DNA of 64,000 nucleotides from an uncultured Collinsella sp. (GTDB taxonomy: Bacteria > Actinomycetota > Coriobacteriia > Coriobacteriales > Coriobacteriaceae). The stretch spans positions 1-64,000 of the forward strand of contig CABUNJ010000006.1 in NCBI GenBank assembly GCA_902492935.1. Direction: 5' to 3'. The stretch's first letter is position 1. The number at the start of each line of letters is the position of its first letter. Positions 1 to 7,633 of this stretch are shown here, piece by piece. Position numbers and translations under genes: made by a program. The notes beneath the pieces were generated by a model. The model saw nothing but the letters and a program-made list of their open reading frames with translations. It had not been told where the DNA came from and made no database searches.

Positions 1-71
1 GCGCAACGCGTTGCGCTGAGTCCTGAGGCTGTTGCAATGAAAATGACAATCAAGGGGGCTTATTTAGCTAC

Positions 72-101
72 TTGCGTATGACGGCAGCAGGGTGCTATAG
101 T
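72..101 (+). promoter_or_regulatory. Putative promoter for veg-ispE
   Basis: A -35-like TTGCGT (72-77) and a -10-like TATAGT (96-101) are separated by 18 bp, the spacing also seen at the tRNA and rpmG promoters of this window. It lies 68 bp upstream of the veg start. The first ~70 bases hold no convincing gene; they may include the 3' tail of an upstream gene that lies outside the window. Confidence 0.45.
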
Positions 102-168
102 ATTAGAGTTTTGTCTATCTTAGGGGTATTATCCCCTTTTTGAATTGCACCTTCTGGAGGCCCTGTTC

Positions 169-465
169 ATGGAAGAGATGGAAGTCAATCACGTCGACGA
201 CATCCACGAGAAGCTGACCGATATGGTGGGCGATCGCGTTAAGGTGAAGGCCAACATGGGCCGCACCCGCGTTGTCGAGCGCATGGGCACCATCAAGAGC
301 GTCCACCCCGCCGTCTTCATTGTCGAGGTTGACGAGCGTCGTGGCCGCAAGTCGCGTCAGTCCTACCAGTATATCGATGTCCTCACCGGTCAGGTCGAGC
401 TGTTCGACCCCGAGAGCGGCGAGCATATCTTTACCCCGCTCGGCAATCAGCTCGAGGAGCACTAA
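169..465 (+). CDS. veg: Veg family protein (DUF1021)
   Basis: This 98-residue protein resembles the Veg family, small proteins commonly found next to ispE and linked in Bacillus to biofilm matrix gene control. Visible family features are the central K-x-N-x-G-R-x-R patch (VKANMGRTRVVER), a strand-rich segment ending in SVHPAVFIVEVDE, and a SYQYIDVLTG segment near the C-terminus. The frame is open from a TTG at 145, but the ATG at 169 is chosen because CTGGAGG lies 8 bp upstream of it. It ends 2 bp before the ispE GTG, so the two are very probably co-transcribed and translationally coupled. The family call is by sequence memory; molecular function in this organism is unknown. Confidence 0.85.
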   Translation: MEEMEVNHVDDIHEKLTDMVGDRVKVKANMGRTRVVERMGTIKSVHPAVFIVEVDERRGRKSRQSYQYIDVLTGQVELFDPESGEHIFTPLGNQLEEH

Positions 466-467
466 CG

Positions 468-1364
468 GTGACCGATCGGTCCCTGACTCTTTCCGCGCCG
501 GCAAAGATTAACCTCTACCTGGGGGTTCATACCGAGCGCGATGACCGCGGCTACCACAGGGTCGATTCCCTGATGGCAGCCGTCGGTCTTTCCGATACCG
601 TGACGGTCACGCCGGCGCAGGCGCCGACCGTCCAGACGGTTCCGGCATCAGATTTTCCCATGCAAAAGAATACGGCGTATCGGGCTGCGGTTGCTATGGC
701 CGAGCATTATGGTCGCGAGGCAAACATCTGCGTGACGATTGAGAAGCGCATTCCATTGTGCGCCGGTTTGGGCGGCCCCTCGACGGATGCGGCCGCGGTC
801 ATTGTCGCCTTGGCGGAGCTCTGGGGAATTGATCGCACCGACCCCGCGCTCGACGACATTGCGCGGGGCATTGGCGCCGACGTCCCGTTCTTTTTGCACG
901 CGAGCCCTGCGTTCTACGTGGGTGGGGGGGACGTGCTGGCAACCGAGTATCCCGCACTACCCGCGACACCCGTCGTGCTGGTTAAGCCGCGGAAGGCAAG
1001 CGTTTCGACTATTGAGGCCTATCGACGTTTTGACGAGGCCCCGGTGCCTGCGGACAAGCCCGGCGCGATAGCTTCTGCCTTGCGTGCTGGTGATGCCGAG
1101 ACGGCATATGCACTCATCCATAACAACCTGGGTGTCATTTCCGCACAGATGGAGCCGCAGATTCAAACGGTCCTCGACTGGCTGCGTAAACAGGACGGCA
1201 CCGTTGCTGTAGATGTGTGCGGATCGGGCGCTTGCTCGTTTGCCATTTGCGACACCGCCGCCACGGCCGAAAGGCTTGCTGACGCTGCCCAGCAAAATGG
1301 CTGGTGGGCCTGCGCGACTGAGCTTATTCCCAACACGGTTCAAATCGACGCGCCAAAGAAATAA
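468..1364 (+). CDS. ispE: 4-diphosphocytidyl-2-C-methyl-D-erythritol kinase
   Basis: IspE phosphorylates the 2-hydroxyl of CDP-ME with ATP in the MEP pathway of isoprenoid synthesis; it is cytosolic. The 298-residue length is typical. The N-terminus (SAPAKINLYLGV) carries the GHMP-kinase PAKINL motif, and the ATP-binding glycine loop reads PLCAGLGGPSTDAAA around residues 97-111. The usual third Gly-Ser of this loop is Pro-Ser here. A C-terminal GSGACSFA segment matches the second GHMP glycine motif. The GTG start lies 2 bp after veg; ispD and ispF are encoded 15 kb away at 15856-17068, so the pathway genes are dispersed. Confidence in function is high. Confidence 0.95.
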   Translation: MTDRSLTLSAPAKINLYLGVHTERDDRGYHRVDSLMAAVGLSDTVTVTPAQAPTVQTVPASDFPMQKNTAYRAAVAMAEHYGREANICVTIEKRIPLCAGLGGPSTDAAAVIVALAELWGIDRTDPALDDIARGIGADVPFFLHASPAFYVGGGDVLATEYPALPATPVVLVKPRKASVSTIEAYRRFDEAPVPADKPGAIASALRAGDAETAYALIHNNLGVISAQMEPQIQTVLDWLRKQDGTVAVDVCGSGACSFAICDTAATAERLADAAQQNGWWACATELIPNTVQIDAPKK

Positions 1365-1413
1365 AAATTTCTCTAGCATGCGGCGAAAATCTTTGTTACT
1401 ATAGTCGAGCTAA

Positions 1414-1490
1414 CGGGTTGTGGCTCAGTTTGGTAGAGCACTGCGTTCGGGACGCAGGGGTCGCTGGTTCAAATCCAGTCAACCCGACCA
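1414..1490 (+). tRNA. tRNA-Pro(CGG)
   Basis: A full cloverleaf can be drawn: acceptor CGGGTTG / CAACCCG, anticodon stem CTGCG / CGCAG enclosing the loop TTCGGGA (anticodon CGG), a T-arm with GGTTCAAATCC, and an encoded 3' CCA (1488-1490). It stands alone between ispE and tatA and is followed immediately by a strong terminator. Confidence 0.97.
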
Positions 1491-1501
1491 GAGCATGAGG
1501 A

Positions 1502-1529
1502 GGGACCGCTTCTTGCGGTCCCTTTTTTT
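1502..1529 (+). terminator. Rho-independent terminator after tRNA-Pro
   Basis: Perfect 8-bp stem GGGACCGC / GCGGTCCC with a 5-nt loop, followed by seven T. Confidence 0.92.
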
Positions 1530-1537
1530 AGCTATTG

Positions 1538-1566
1538 TTGTGATACCGCGATACCCGCGGTATACT
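1538..1566 (+). promoter_or_regulatory. Putative tatA promoter
   Basis: TTGTGA (1538-1543) and TATACT (1561-1566) are 17 bp apart, 36 bp upstream of the tatA start and downstream of the tRNA terminator. Confidence 0.55.
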
Positions 1567-1602
1567 CATTCGAGCTTGTCTCGCTGTATTGTGGAGGTCT
1601 AC

Positions 1603-1878
1603 ATGTTTGGACTGAGGGCTCCTGAGCTCATCATTATTCTCGTCGTTGTCCTGATTATCTTCGGGCCCAAGAATCTGCCGAAGCTCGGCAAGTCCCTCGG
1701 CTCTACCGTCAAGAATATCCGCGAGGGTATGGAGGGCGACGATAAGGCCGAGACCAAGCAGGCCGAGGAGGTCGTGGTCGAGCAGTCCGAGGAGGACAAG
1801 GAGATCGCTGAGCTCGAGGCCAAGCTCGCTGCTGCCAAGAAGAAGCAGGCAGAGGACAGCGACGCGGACGCAGAGTAG
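1603..1878 (+). CDS. tatA: Sec-independent translocase TatA/TatB-type subunit
   Basis: A 91-residue protein with the TatA/B plan: a short periplasmic-side N-terminus (MFGLRAPELI), one transmembrane helix (IIILVVVLIIFGP), the F-G-P hinge, an amphipathic helix (KNLPKLGKSLGSTVKNIREG) and a long charged Glu/Lys tail. It would form the twin-arginine translocation pore for folded proteins. The open frame reaches back through the tRNA to 1420, but that cannot be coding; the ATG at 1603 is preceded by GGAGG and by its own promoter. The E of PELIII rather than a Glu at position 8 leaves some room for a TatB role. The solute-binding lipoprotein at 32887-33867 has a Tat-like SRRSLL signal. Confidence 0.9.
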   Translation: MFGLRAPELIIILVVVLIIFGPKNLPKLGKSLGSTVKNIREGMEGDDKAETKQAEEVVVEQSEEDKEIAELEAKLAAAKKKQAEDSDADAE

Positions 1879-1903
1879 TCCCATCCCTTTGGGGTGAGCA
1901 CCT

Positions 1904-1936
1904 GACCGGCTTGCCCGCAGGCTAGCCGGTCTTTTT
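1904..1936 (+). terminator. Terminator after tatA
   Basis: GACCGGCT (1904-1911) pairs with AGCCGGTC (1924-1931), followed by TTTTT. Confidence 0.88.
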
Positions 1937-1984
1937 CGTTTTGTTGACAGTTGATTGTTTGATCAGAGTTGGGGAGATATCCGT

Positions 1985-2455
1985 ATGGACGCAAGCCAGA
2001 TCGTACTGACCGCTGAGGGCCGCCAGAAGCTCGTCGAGGAGCTCGCTTGGCGTGAGGGCGATTACGCCAAGGAGATCGTCGAGGACATCAAGGAAGCCCG
2101 CGCGTTCGGCGACCTTTCGGAGAACTCCGAGTACGACGCCGCTAAGGACAAGCAGGCCCAGAACGCCGCTCGTATTGCCGAGATCCAGGCCATCCTCGCC
2201 AACGCTCAGGTTGCTGCCACCACGGGCGACCTGACCGTCTCCATCGGTTCCACCGTTTCGCTGATTGATCCCAACGGCGAGGTCATGGAAGTCACGCTCG
2301 TCGGTACCACCGAGACCAACTCGCTCGAGCACAAGATCTCCAACGAGTCTCCGGTCGGCCACGCCATCATCGGTCACGGCGAGGGCGACTCCGTCGAGGT
2401 CGTTACGCCTTCCGGCAAGACTCGCGTCTACACCATCGCCAAGATCGCACGCTAG
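1985..2455 (+). CDS. greA: Transcription elongation factor GreA
   Basis: GreA enters the secondary channel of RNA polymerase and stimulates cleavage of backtracked RNA. The 156-residue length fits. The N-terminal coiled coil carries the diagnostic GDLSENSEYDAAKDKQ segment (around residues 38-53), whose acidic D and E at the tip are the catalytic pair. The C-terminal FKBP-like domain contains SPVGHAIIGHGEGDSVEV. The frame is open from 1955, but the ATG at 1985 has GGGGAG 8-13 bp upstream and gives the canonical N-terminus. It is followed by a terminator and then lysS. Confidence 0.96.
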   Translation: MDASQIVLTAEGRQKLVEELAWREGDYAKEIVEDIKEARAFGDLSENSEYDAAKDKQAQNAARIAEIQAILANAQVAATTGDLTVSIGSTVSLIDPNGEVMEVTLVGTTETNSLEHKISNESPVGHAIIGHGEGDSVEVVTPSGKTRVYTIAKIAR

Positions 2456-2483
2456 ACCACGGTCCCGCGTAAAGGTATGTTTT

Positions 2484-2516
2484 CGCTCCCTGGGACCGAA
2501 TCCTGGGGAGCGTTTT
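2484..2516 (+). terminator. Terminator between greA and lysS
   Basis: CGCTCCC (2484-2490) pairs with GGGAGCG (2506-2512), followed by TTTT. It ends 18 bp before the lysS start, so lysS must be read through or start from a promoter inside this short stretch. Confidence 0.7.
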
Positions 2517-2534
2517 AGTTTGAGGAGCTAACTT

Positions 2535-4499
2535 ATGGCAGAGAACCAGAACGCCGCCGATCAGGCATCGACGCTCAACGACGAGCGCGCCACCCGCCTG
2601 GCCAAGCGCGCCGCCCTGTTCGAGGCGGGCCAGAACCCCTATCCCGAGCACTCTGAGCTTGAGGACTACGTCGCCGATATCGAGACTAAGTACGCCGATC
2701 TTGCCGATGGCGAGGACACCGAGGATGTCGTGAAGATCGCCGGCCGTGTGGTCGCCAAGCGCGGTCAGGGCAAGATCATGTTCATCGTCGTGCGCGATGC
2801 GACTGCCGAGATTCAACTGTTCTGCCGCATCAACGACATGGACGAGGCTGCCTGGAATACGCTCAAAGCCCTCGACTTGGGCGACATCCTGGGCGTGACC
2901 GGCGTGGTTGTGCGCACCCAGCGCGGCCAGCTTTCCGTTGCCCCTAAGAGCGCGACCCTGCTTTCCAAGGCCGTTCGTCCGCTGCCCGAGAAGTTCCACG
3001 GTCTTTCCGACAAGGAGACCCGCTATCGCCAGCGCTATGTCGACCTGATCGCCAACGACGACGTTCGCGAGACCTTCCGTAAGCGTTCGCAGATTCTCTC
3101 CACCTTCCGTCGCTTTATGGAGTCCGACGGCTACATGGAGGTCGAGACCCCCATCCTGCAGACCATCCAGGGTGGTGCCACGGCCAAGCCGTTCATTACC
3201 CACTTCAACGCGCTCGATCAGGAGTGCTACCTGCGTATTGCCACCGAGCTGCACCTCAAGCGCTGCATCGTCGGTGGTTTTGAGCGCGTGTTCGAGATCG
3301 GCCGCATCTTCCGTAACGAGGGCATGGACCTCACCCACAATCCCGAGTTCACCACGATGGAGGCCTACCGTGCCTTCTCCGACCTCGAGGGCATGAAGGC
3401 GCTCGCCCAGGGTGTCATTAAGGCGGCTAACAAAGCCATCGGCAACCCCGAGGTCATCGAGTACCAGGGCCAGACCATCGACCTTTCTGGTGAGTGGGCC
3501 AGCCGTCCCATGACCGACATCGTCTCCGACGTGCTCGGCAAGCAGGTCACCATCGACACGCCGGCCGAGGAGCTTGCTGCCGCCGCGCGCGAGAAGGGCC
3601 TGGAGATCAAGCCCGAGTGGACTGCTGGCAAGATCATCGCCGAGATTTACGATGAGCTGGGCGAGGACACCATCGTCAACCCCACGTTCGTGTGCGATTA
3701 CCCCATCGAGGTCAGCCCGCTTGCCAAGCGCTTTGAGGACGACCCGCGCCTGACGCACCGCTTTGAGCTGGTTATTGCCGGCCACGAGTACGCCAACGCA
3801 TTCTCCGAGCTCAACGACCCGGTCGACCAGGCTGAGCGCTTTGCTGCCCAGATGGCCGAGAAGGCTGGCGGCGACGACGAGGCCATGGAGTACGACGAGG
3901 ACTACGTGCGCGCCCTCGAGTACGGTATGCCTCCCGCGGGCGGCATTGGCATCGGCATCGACCGCGTGGTCATGCTGCTCACCAACCAGGCTTCCATCCG
4001 CGACGTCCTGCTGTTCCCGCACATGAAGCCCGAGAAGGGTTTCCAGTCCGGTGCCGCTGCCGCCAAGGCTGCCGAGGCCGGCAACGTCGCAAGCCCGTTC
4101 GTCAAGTCGCTCAAGCCCACGCTCGACTACTCCAAGATTGCCATCGAGCCGCTGTTCGAGGAGTTCGTCGACTTTGATACCTTCTCCAAGAGCGATTTCC
4201 GCGCTGTGAAGGTCAAGGCATGCGAGGCCGTCAAGAAGTCCAAGAAGCTGCTGAACTTTACGCTCGACGACGGTACCGGTACCGACCGCACCATACTCTC
4301 CGGTATTCACGCTTATTACGAGCCCGAGGACCTGGTCGGCAAGACCTTGCTCGCCATCACCAACCTGCCTCCGCGCAAGATGATGGGCATTCCCAGCTGC
4401 GGCATGCTCATCAGCGCCATCCACGAGGAGGATGGTGAGGAGCGTCTCAACCTGATCCAGCTCGACGCCTCCATCCCCGCCGGCGCAAAGATGTACTAG
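2535..4499 (+). CDS. lysS: Lysyl-tRNA synthetase, class II, with C-terminal tRNA-binding domain
   Basis: LysRS charges tRNA-Lys in the cytosol. The 654-residue protein has the OB-fold anticodon-binding domain (about residues 50-155), then the class II core: motif 2 FRNEGMDLTHNPEF and motif 3 GGIGIGIDRVVMLLT. The core would normally end near residue 500. Here a linker rich in Ala/Glu leads to a further ~110 residues (YSKIAIEPLFEEF... FRAVKVKACE... NLPPRKMMGIPSCGMLISA), a Trbp111/EMAP-II-like tRNA-binding OB fold usually found at the end of MetRS or as a free protein. The frame is continuous, so this is a true fusion. ATG 2535 has GAGGAG upstream. The 727-residue antisense frame over it is a codon-bias shadow. 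Confidence 0.96.
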   Translation: MAENQNAADQASTLNDERATRLAKRAALFEAGQNPYPEHSELEDYVADIETKYADLADGEDTEDVVKIAGRVVAKRGQGKIMFIVVRDATAEIQLFCRINDMDEAAWNTLKALDLGDILGVTGVVVRTQRGQLSVAPKSATLLSKAVRPLPEKFHGLSDKETRYRQRYVDLIANDDVRETFRKRSQILSTFRRFMESDGYMEVETPILQTIQGGATAKPFITHFNALDQECYLRIATELHLKRCIVGGFERVFEIGRIFRNEGMDLTHNPEFTTMEAYRAFSDLEGMKALAQGVIKAANKAIGNPEVIEYQGQTIDLSGEWASRPMTDIVSDVLGKQVTIDTPAEELAAAAREKGLEIKPEWTAGKIIAEIYDELGEDTIVNPTFVCDYPIEVSPLAKRFEDDPRLTHRFELVIAGHEYANAFSELNDPVDQAERFAAQMAEKAGGDDEAMEYDEDYVRALEYGMPPAGGIGIGIDRVVMLLTNQASIRDVLLFPHMKPEKGFQSGAAAAKAAEAGNVASPFVKSLKPTLDYSKIAIEPLFEEFVDFDTFSKSDFRAVKVKACEAVKKSKKLLNFTLDDGTGTDRTILSGIHAYYEPEDLVGKTLLAITNLPPRKMMGIPSCGMLISAIHEEDGEERLNLIQLDASIPAGAKMY

Positions 4500-4501
4500 G
4501 G

Positions 4502-4531
4502 GGTTACGGCGTTTTACCAAACGCCGTAACC
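4502..4531 (+). terminator. Hairpin after lysS
   Basis: A perfect 13-bp stem (GGTTACGGCGTTT and its complement) with a TACC loop begins 2 bp after the lysS stop. There is no T tract, so it is more likely an mRNA 3'-end stabiliser or a weak terminator. Confidence 0.6.
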
Positions 4532-4550
4532 GCTCGACGCTGCGCGCCGC

Positions 4551-4636
4551 CCAGAGCGACAATTTGTCATTCAAAAGGCAAGGCATGACCAGAAGGTCTA
4601 TGCCTTGCCTTTTTCATGCCAACTTGTTCGCTCTGG
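4551..4636. repeat. Large nested hairpin, copy 0 of the CATGACC/GGTCTATG family
   Basis: Outer arms CCAGAGCGACAA (4551-4562) and TTGTTCGCTCTGG (4624-4636) enclose an inner stem-loop, AGGCAAGGCATGACC / GGTCTATGCCTTGCCT with an AGAA loop, followed by TTTTT. The inner core CATGACC-NNAA-GGTCTATG recurs in the hairpin at 18649-18751. The inner stem plus T tract can also act as the lysS terminator. Confidence 0.75.
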
Positions 4637-4690
4637 ACGTCGCTCGCTGTCCGTCCTCTATCTGCGGCGTTGACTTGGTTGACACTTAAG

Positions 4691-4773
4691 TAGTCATTGG
4701 GGACGTTCTTAAACGACTAGTCGTTGGGGACGTTCTTGTTTGACTGGTCGTTTAAGAACGTCCCCAATGACTA
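4691..4773. repeat. Composite inverted repeat with three GGGGACGTTCTT cores
   Basis: Two 32-nt arms (4691-4722 and 4742-4773) are inverted copies with a single mismatch. TTGGGGACGTTCTT occurs twice in direct orientation (from 4697 and 4723) and once inverted (ending 4766). Each core is itself flanked by short TAGTC/GACTA-type inverted repeats, like the GGGGACAGG elements elsewhere in the window. Confidence 0.8.
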
Positions 4774-4780
4774 GTCCAGA

Positions 4781-4848
4781 ATGAGAGTGGATAATCTCCC
4801 ACTTTTGGCCCGGATGTGGACTCAAAACGGGAGATTATCCACTCTCAT
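4781..4848. repeat. GTGGATAATCTCCC hairpin element, copy 1
   Basis: ATGAGAGTGGATAATCTCCC at the left is repeated in inverted orientation at the right (4829-4848), with AAAAC/CTTTT extending the stem and about 15 nt of loop. The same element recurs at 22356-22421. It lies 8 bp after the preceding composite repeat, with no gene between. Confidence 0.82.
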
Positions 4849-4973
4849 CTCGCCGAGGGTCTACCGACGCATTGGGGGTTTGCGCCTTCCATGCATGACA
4901 GTCGTCTCTTTTATGTTTCCTTTAGCCGTTGCTGCCTAGGATGGGGGTTAGTCGGTAGGAAGGGAGCGTCTAT

Positions 4974-6542
4974 ATGGACGACGCGAGCGAGCGTGCAATC
5001 GAAGAGGACATGCTCGATCAGTTCAATTACTTTGATGATGAGGATGAGGAGCTAATCGATCGTCGCGAGCCGGCATCGCTTGACTCATTTGATCTGGTTG
5101 ATGAAGAGCCCGACGAGGACGAGGGCGAATTAACGGAGCCCCCACAGCCTTCGCGCCTTGACTCGCTGCTTTCGAGAGCCCCCATGCACCACGGTGTCCG
5201 TGCCGGCGCGCTCCATATGAAAACTGACTGGCACCAGATCGTGACGGCAGGCGATGAGCTTGCCGTCGATGCGCCGCTCACCGATAAGTCATCCATCATC
5301 TGCCGCACCGGCATGCTTATGCTGGCAAGCGGAACGGGTGCCTGGCGCGTGCGCGATACCATGAATCGTGTTGCCGCTGTACTCGGCGTCACGATTCACG
5401 TCGACCTGAGTCTCCTGTCGTTTGAGTGCACCTGCATCGAAGATGGTCACTGCTTTAACGAGGTTGTCAGCCTGCCCACAACGGGAGTCAATACCCATCG
5501 CATTTGGATGATGGAGAGCTTCTTAAAGGAAATCGAGACGTATGGGCGCCGGTTTACCGTGCATGAGTATCACGAGATGCTCAAGACCGTTGAGAGCTCG
5601 AAGCCCGATTACGCTCCCTGGCAACAGGGCCTTGCGGCGGCCTGTGCTTGCGGCGCCTTCGTCTTTTTGCTCGGCGGCGGTCCTATTGAGATGGCATGCG
5701 CGTTCGTGGGCGCAGGTGTCGGCAACTTTGCCCGCTCCCATATCCTCAGGCAAGGCCTTGGTCAGTTCAGCGCGCTGACGACGGGCGTTGCGCTCGCTTG
5801 CGTTTCGTATCTGCTGGCATTGCTCGGCCTTGGCCAGGTCGTACCGGGGGCAATGTCGCACCAAGAAGGCTATATCGGCGCCATGCTCTTTGTGATTCCC
5901 GGCTTTCCCCTCATTACGGCAGGCCTCGACATCGCTAAGCTCGATATGCGAAGCGGCATTGAGCGTCTTTCGTATGCTGTGTCGATTATTGTGATGGCGA
6001 CCCTTGTGGGCTGGATGGTTGCCGAGTGTGTGGGGCTGGCACCGGATGATTTTGCCCCGCTCGGCCTTTCGCCGCTTGCCCTTACGCTCCTGCGCGTGGT
6101 GATGAGCTTCGTTGGCGTATTCGGCTTCTCGGTGATGTTCAACAGCCCGGTAAAGATGGCCGCGGCAGCTGGGCTGATCGGCGCCGTGTCCAATACCTTG
6201 CGCCTTACGCTCGTCGATGCGCCGACGATGCTTCCCTTCCTGGGCCTCAGCGCGGGAATGCCTCCCGAGGCGGCAGCGTTTATCGGCGCGCTGGTATCGG
6301 GGCTGCTGGCAAGCTTGGCCGAAGTCAAGCTCACCTACCCACGTATCGCCCTCACGGTGCCATCAATTGTCATTATGGTGCCGGGCCTGTATCTGTATCG
6401 CTCGATGTACTACATGTGCACCTTCGATACGGTCAATATGCTCGGCTGGTTTGTGCGTGCAGTGCTCATCGTGGCGTTTTTGCCCGTTGGTCTGGGTGTG
6501 GCACGTACACTCACCGACCCTCGCTGGCGCCACACCAGCTAA
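4974..6542 (+). CDS. Threonine/serine exporter family (ThrE-type) membrane protein
   Basis: A 522-residue protein matching the ThrE exporter family, which in Corynebacterium exports threonine and serine. Residues 1-65 are an unusually acidic, probably disordered tail (FDDEDEEL, DEEPDEDEGEL). The ThrE N-domain follows (SSIICRTGMLMLASGTGAWRV, about residues 105-125, then LSLLSFECTCIEDG), then about ten hydrophobic helices covering both membrane domains in one chain (QQGLAAACACGAFVFLLGGG through VLIVAFLPVGLGVARTL). Many relatives split the two halves into separate proteins. Start ATG 4974 has GGAAGGGAG upstream. It sits alone between repeat clusters. Substrate is inferred from the family. Confidence 0.85.
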   Translation: MDDASERAIEEDMLDQFNYFDDEDEELIDRREPASLDSFDLVDEEPDEDEGELTEPPQPSRLDSLLSRAPMHHGVRAGALHMKTDWHQIVTAGDELAVDAPLTDKSSIICRTGMLMLASGTGAWRVRDTMNRVAAVLGVTIHVDLSLLSFECTCIEDGHCFNEVVSLPTTGVNTHRIWMMESFLKEIETYGRRFTVHEYHEMLKTVESSKPDYAPWQQGLAAACACGAFVFLLGGGPIEMACAFVGAGVGNFARSHILRQGLGQFSALTTGVALACVSYLLALLGLGQVVPGAMSHQEGYIGAMLFVIPGFPLITAGLDIAKLDMRSGIERLSYAVSIIVMATLVGWMVAECVGLAPDDFAPLGLSPLALTLLRVVMSFVGVFGFSVMFNSPVKMAAAAGLIGAVSNTLRLTLVDAPTMLPFLGLSAGMPPEAAAFIGALVSGLLASLAEVKLTYPRIALTVPSIVIMVPGLYLYRSMYYMCTFDTVNMLGWFVRAVLIVAFLPVGLGVARTLTDPRWRHTS

Positions 6543-6577
6543 TTGGTGCAAGGGGGACAGGTCACTTTGCACCAAAT
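6542..6577. repeat. GGGGACAGG-core inverted repeat E1
   Basis: ATTGGTGCAA (left) and TTGCACCAAAT (right) flank the core GGGGGACAGGTCACT. It begins at the last base of the ThrE stop codon. Same plan as 27201-27236, 29915-29955, 30923-30964 and 63131-63162, but with different flanking arms. Confidence 0.75.
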
Positions 6578-6578
6578 G

Positions 6579-6646
6579 AGTTGCGGTGAAATAGGGACTG
6601 AATTGCTGCTTAAAGGGTCAAAACAGTCCGTATTCCACCGCAACTT
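6579..6646. repeat. AGTTGCGGTGAAATA hairpin element, copy D1
   Basis: The left arm AGTTGCGGTGAAATAGGGAC is answered by an inverted right arm ending CACCGCAACTT, with about 23 nt between. Related copies are at 38401-38464 and 47914-47981. It follows the E1 repeat by 1 bp. Confidence 0.82.
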
Positions 6647-6762
6647 ATGGGGTCGGGGGATTATTTGTGTCCTGTATCTCCATAAACTCAACGCTTACGA
6701 AGCGCAGGCCTTTCATGCTAGGCTGGTTTCACCACATAAGTAGTCGCAGACGCACGTACCGC

Positions 6763-6811
6763 GGGCGGGCGAGATGAAGTCCCAGTAACTCCATCTCGCC
6801 CGCCCTTTTTT
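6763..6811 (+). terminator. Strong terminator hairpin in the leader of the DUF2798-like gene
   Basis: A perfect 14-bp stem, GGGCGGGCGAGATG / CATCTCGCCCGCCC (6763-6776 and 6792-6805), is followed by six T. It ends 44 bp before the next start codon. Either it ends transcripts from upstream or it is an attenuator in the leader; no known riboswitch class was recognised in 6650-6762. Confidence 0.85.
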
Positions 6812-6854
6812 GTTGGCGGCGCCGCGACGCAACACAGAGAGGAATCTGCCCTTT

Positions 6855-7448
6855 ATGCCTATCAACAAACGAGAGAGCCTGCTGTTCACCTTTATCATGT
6901 GCTTTTGCATGGTGCTCTGGATGAGCATCTACAACGTTGCCCTGCAACATGGGGCCATCAACGGCGAGGTTGTTGCCGCTGCATGGCTCGGCTTCCCCGT
7001 TGCCTACGTCTTTGCCATGTGCTGCGACTGGTTTATCGCCAGCCCCCTCGCCAAGGGCTTTGCCTTTAAATTCCTGGTCACGCCGGGTAAGAGCTCGCCG
7101 CTCGCTATGACGCTCGCCGTCAGCTCCTGCATGGTCGTCCCCATGGTCATCATCATGTCGTTCTACGGCGCGTGTGAAGGCCTGTTCCATATGCCCGGTG
7201 GCCCGCTTGCCAATTTGCAGGCGCTGCCGATGATGTGGTTCGTCAACATTCCGCGCAACTTTATCATGGCCTTGCCCTGGAACCTGCTGGTGGCCGGTCC
7301 GGTTGCTCGTTTTGTCTTCCGCCGCGCCTTCCCCATGGGAACCGTCTTTGAAGAGCAGCATATGGAGCTCGTGCGCATGCCTGGTGCTCCCGTTGCCGAT
7401 GCCGTCAATGGCGTTGCCGAGGGCATGGACGCCGAGCCTGCCTGCTAG
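6855..7448 (+). CDS. DUF2798-like integral membrane protein
   Basis: A 197-residue protein with four predicted transmembrane helices arranged as two similar halves, each resembling a DUF2798 unit (LLFTFIMCFCMVLWMSIYNV and LAVSSCMVVPMVIIMSFYGA are the paired first helices; each half ends in a motif with FK/R-F-L/V). No catalytic motif is visible and the function is unknown. The frame opens at 6810 inside the terminator hairpin; ATG 6855 is preferred because GAGAGGAA precedes it. The tail after residue 165 is soluble and acidic. It is monocistronic between a terminator hairpin and the clpC region. Confidence 0.75.
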   Translation: MPINKRESLLFTFIMCFCMVLWMSIYNVALQHGAINGEVVAAAWLGFPVAYVFAMCCDWFIASPLAKGFAFKFLVTPGKSSPLAMTLAVSSCMVVPMVIIMSFYGACEGLFHMPGGPLANLQALPMMWFVNIPRNFIMALPWNLLVAGPVARFVFRRAFPMGTVFEEQHMELVRMPGAPVADAVNGVAEGMDAEPAC

Positions 7449-7571
7449 GCAACAGCCTCTAACCTAGAGCGCCCGCAGCACCCGGCGATTCCTTTTTTGT
7501 AGACGTTGTCGTATGGCTGCATGCGGAAAAGGCCCCAGCGGTTAACATATACTCCATATGGGTAAAGAGAC

Positions 7572-7598
7572 CAAAGCGCCGCCACGAGTGGCGCTTTG
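7572..7598 (+). promoter_or_regulatory. Leader hairpin upstream of clpC
   Basis: CAAAGCGCC / GGCGCTTTG forms a 9-bp stem 36 bp before the clpC start. A -10-like TATACT (7548-7553) lies just upstream without a clear -35. The hairpin could be a stabilising leader or an operator; no CtsR-type box was recognised. Confidence 0.45.
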
Positions 7599-7633
7599 CG
7601 TTTGAAAAACTAGCTCGTCTAAGAGGAACTAGC

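Noticed and set aside
1420..1602. N-terminal extension of tatA through the tRNA
   Set aside because: It would translate the tRNA-Pro gene and its terminator; the ATG at 1603 has its own promoter and RBS.
2403..4586. 727-codon open frame antisense to lysS
   Set aside because: Same codon-bias shadow; no domain recognised and no RBS.
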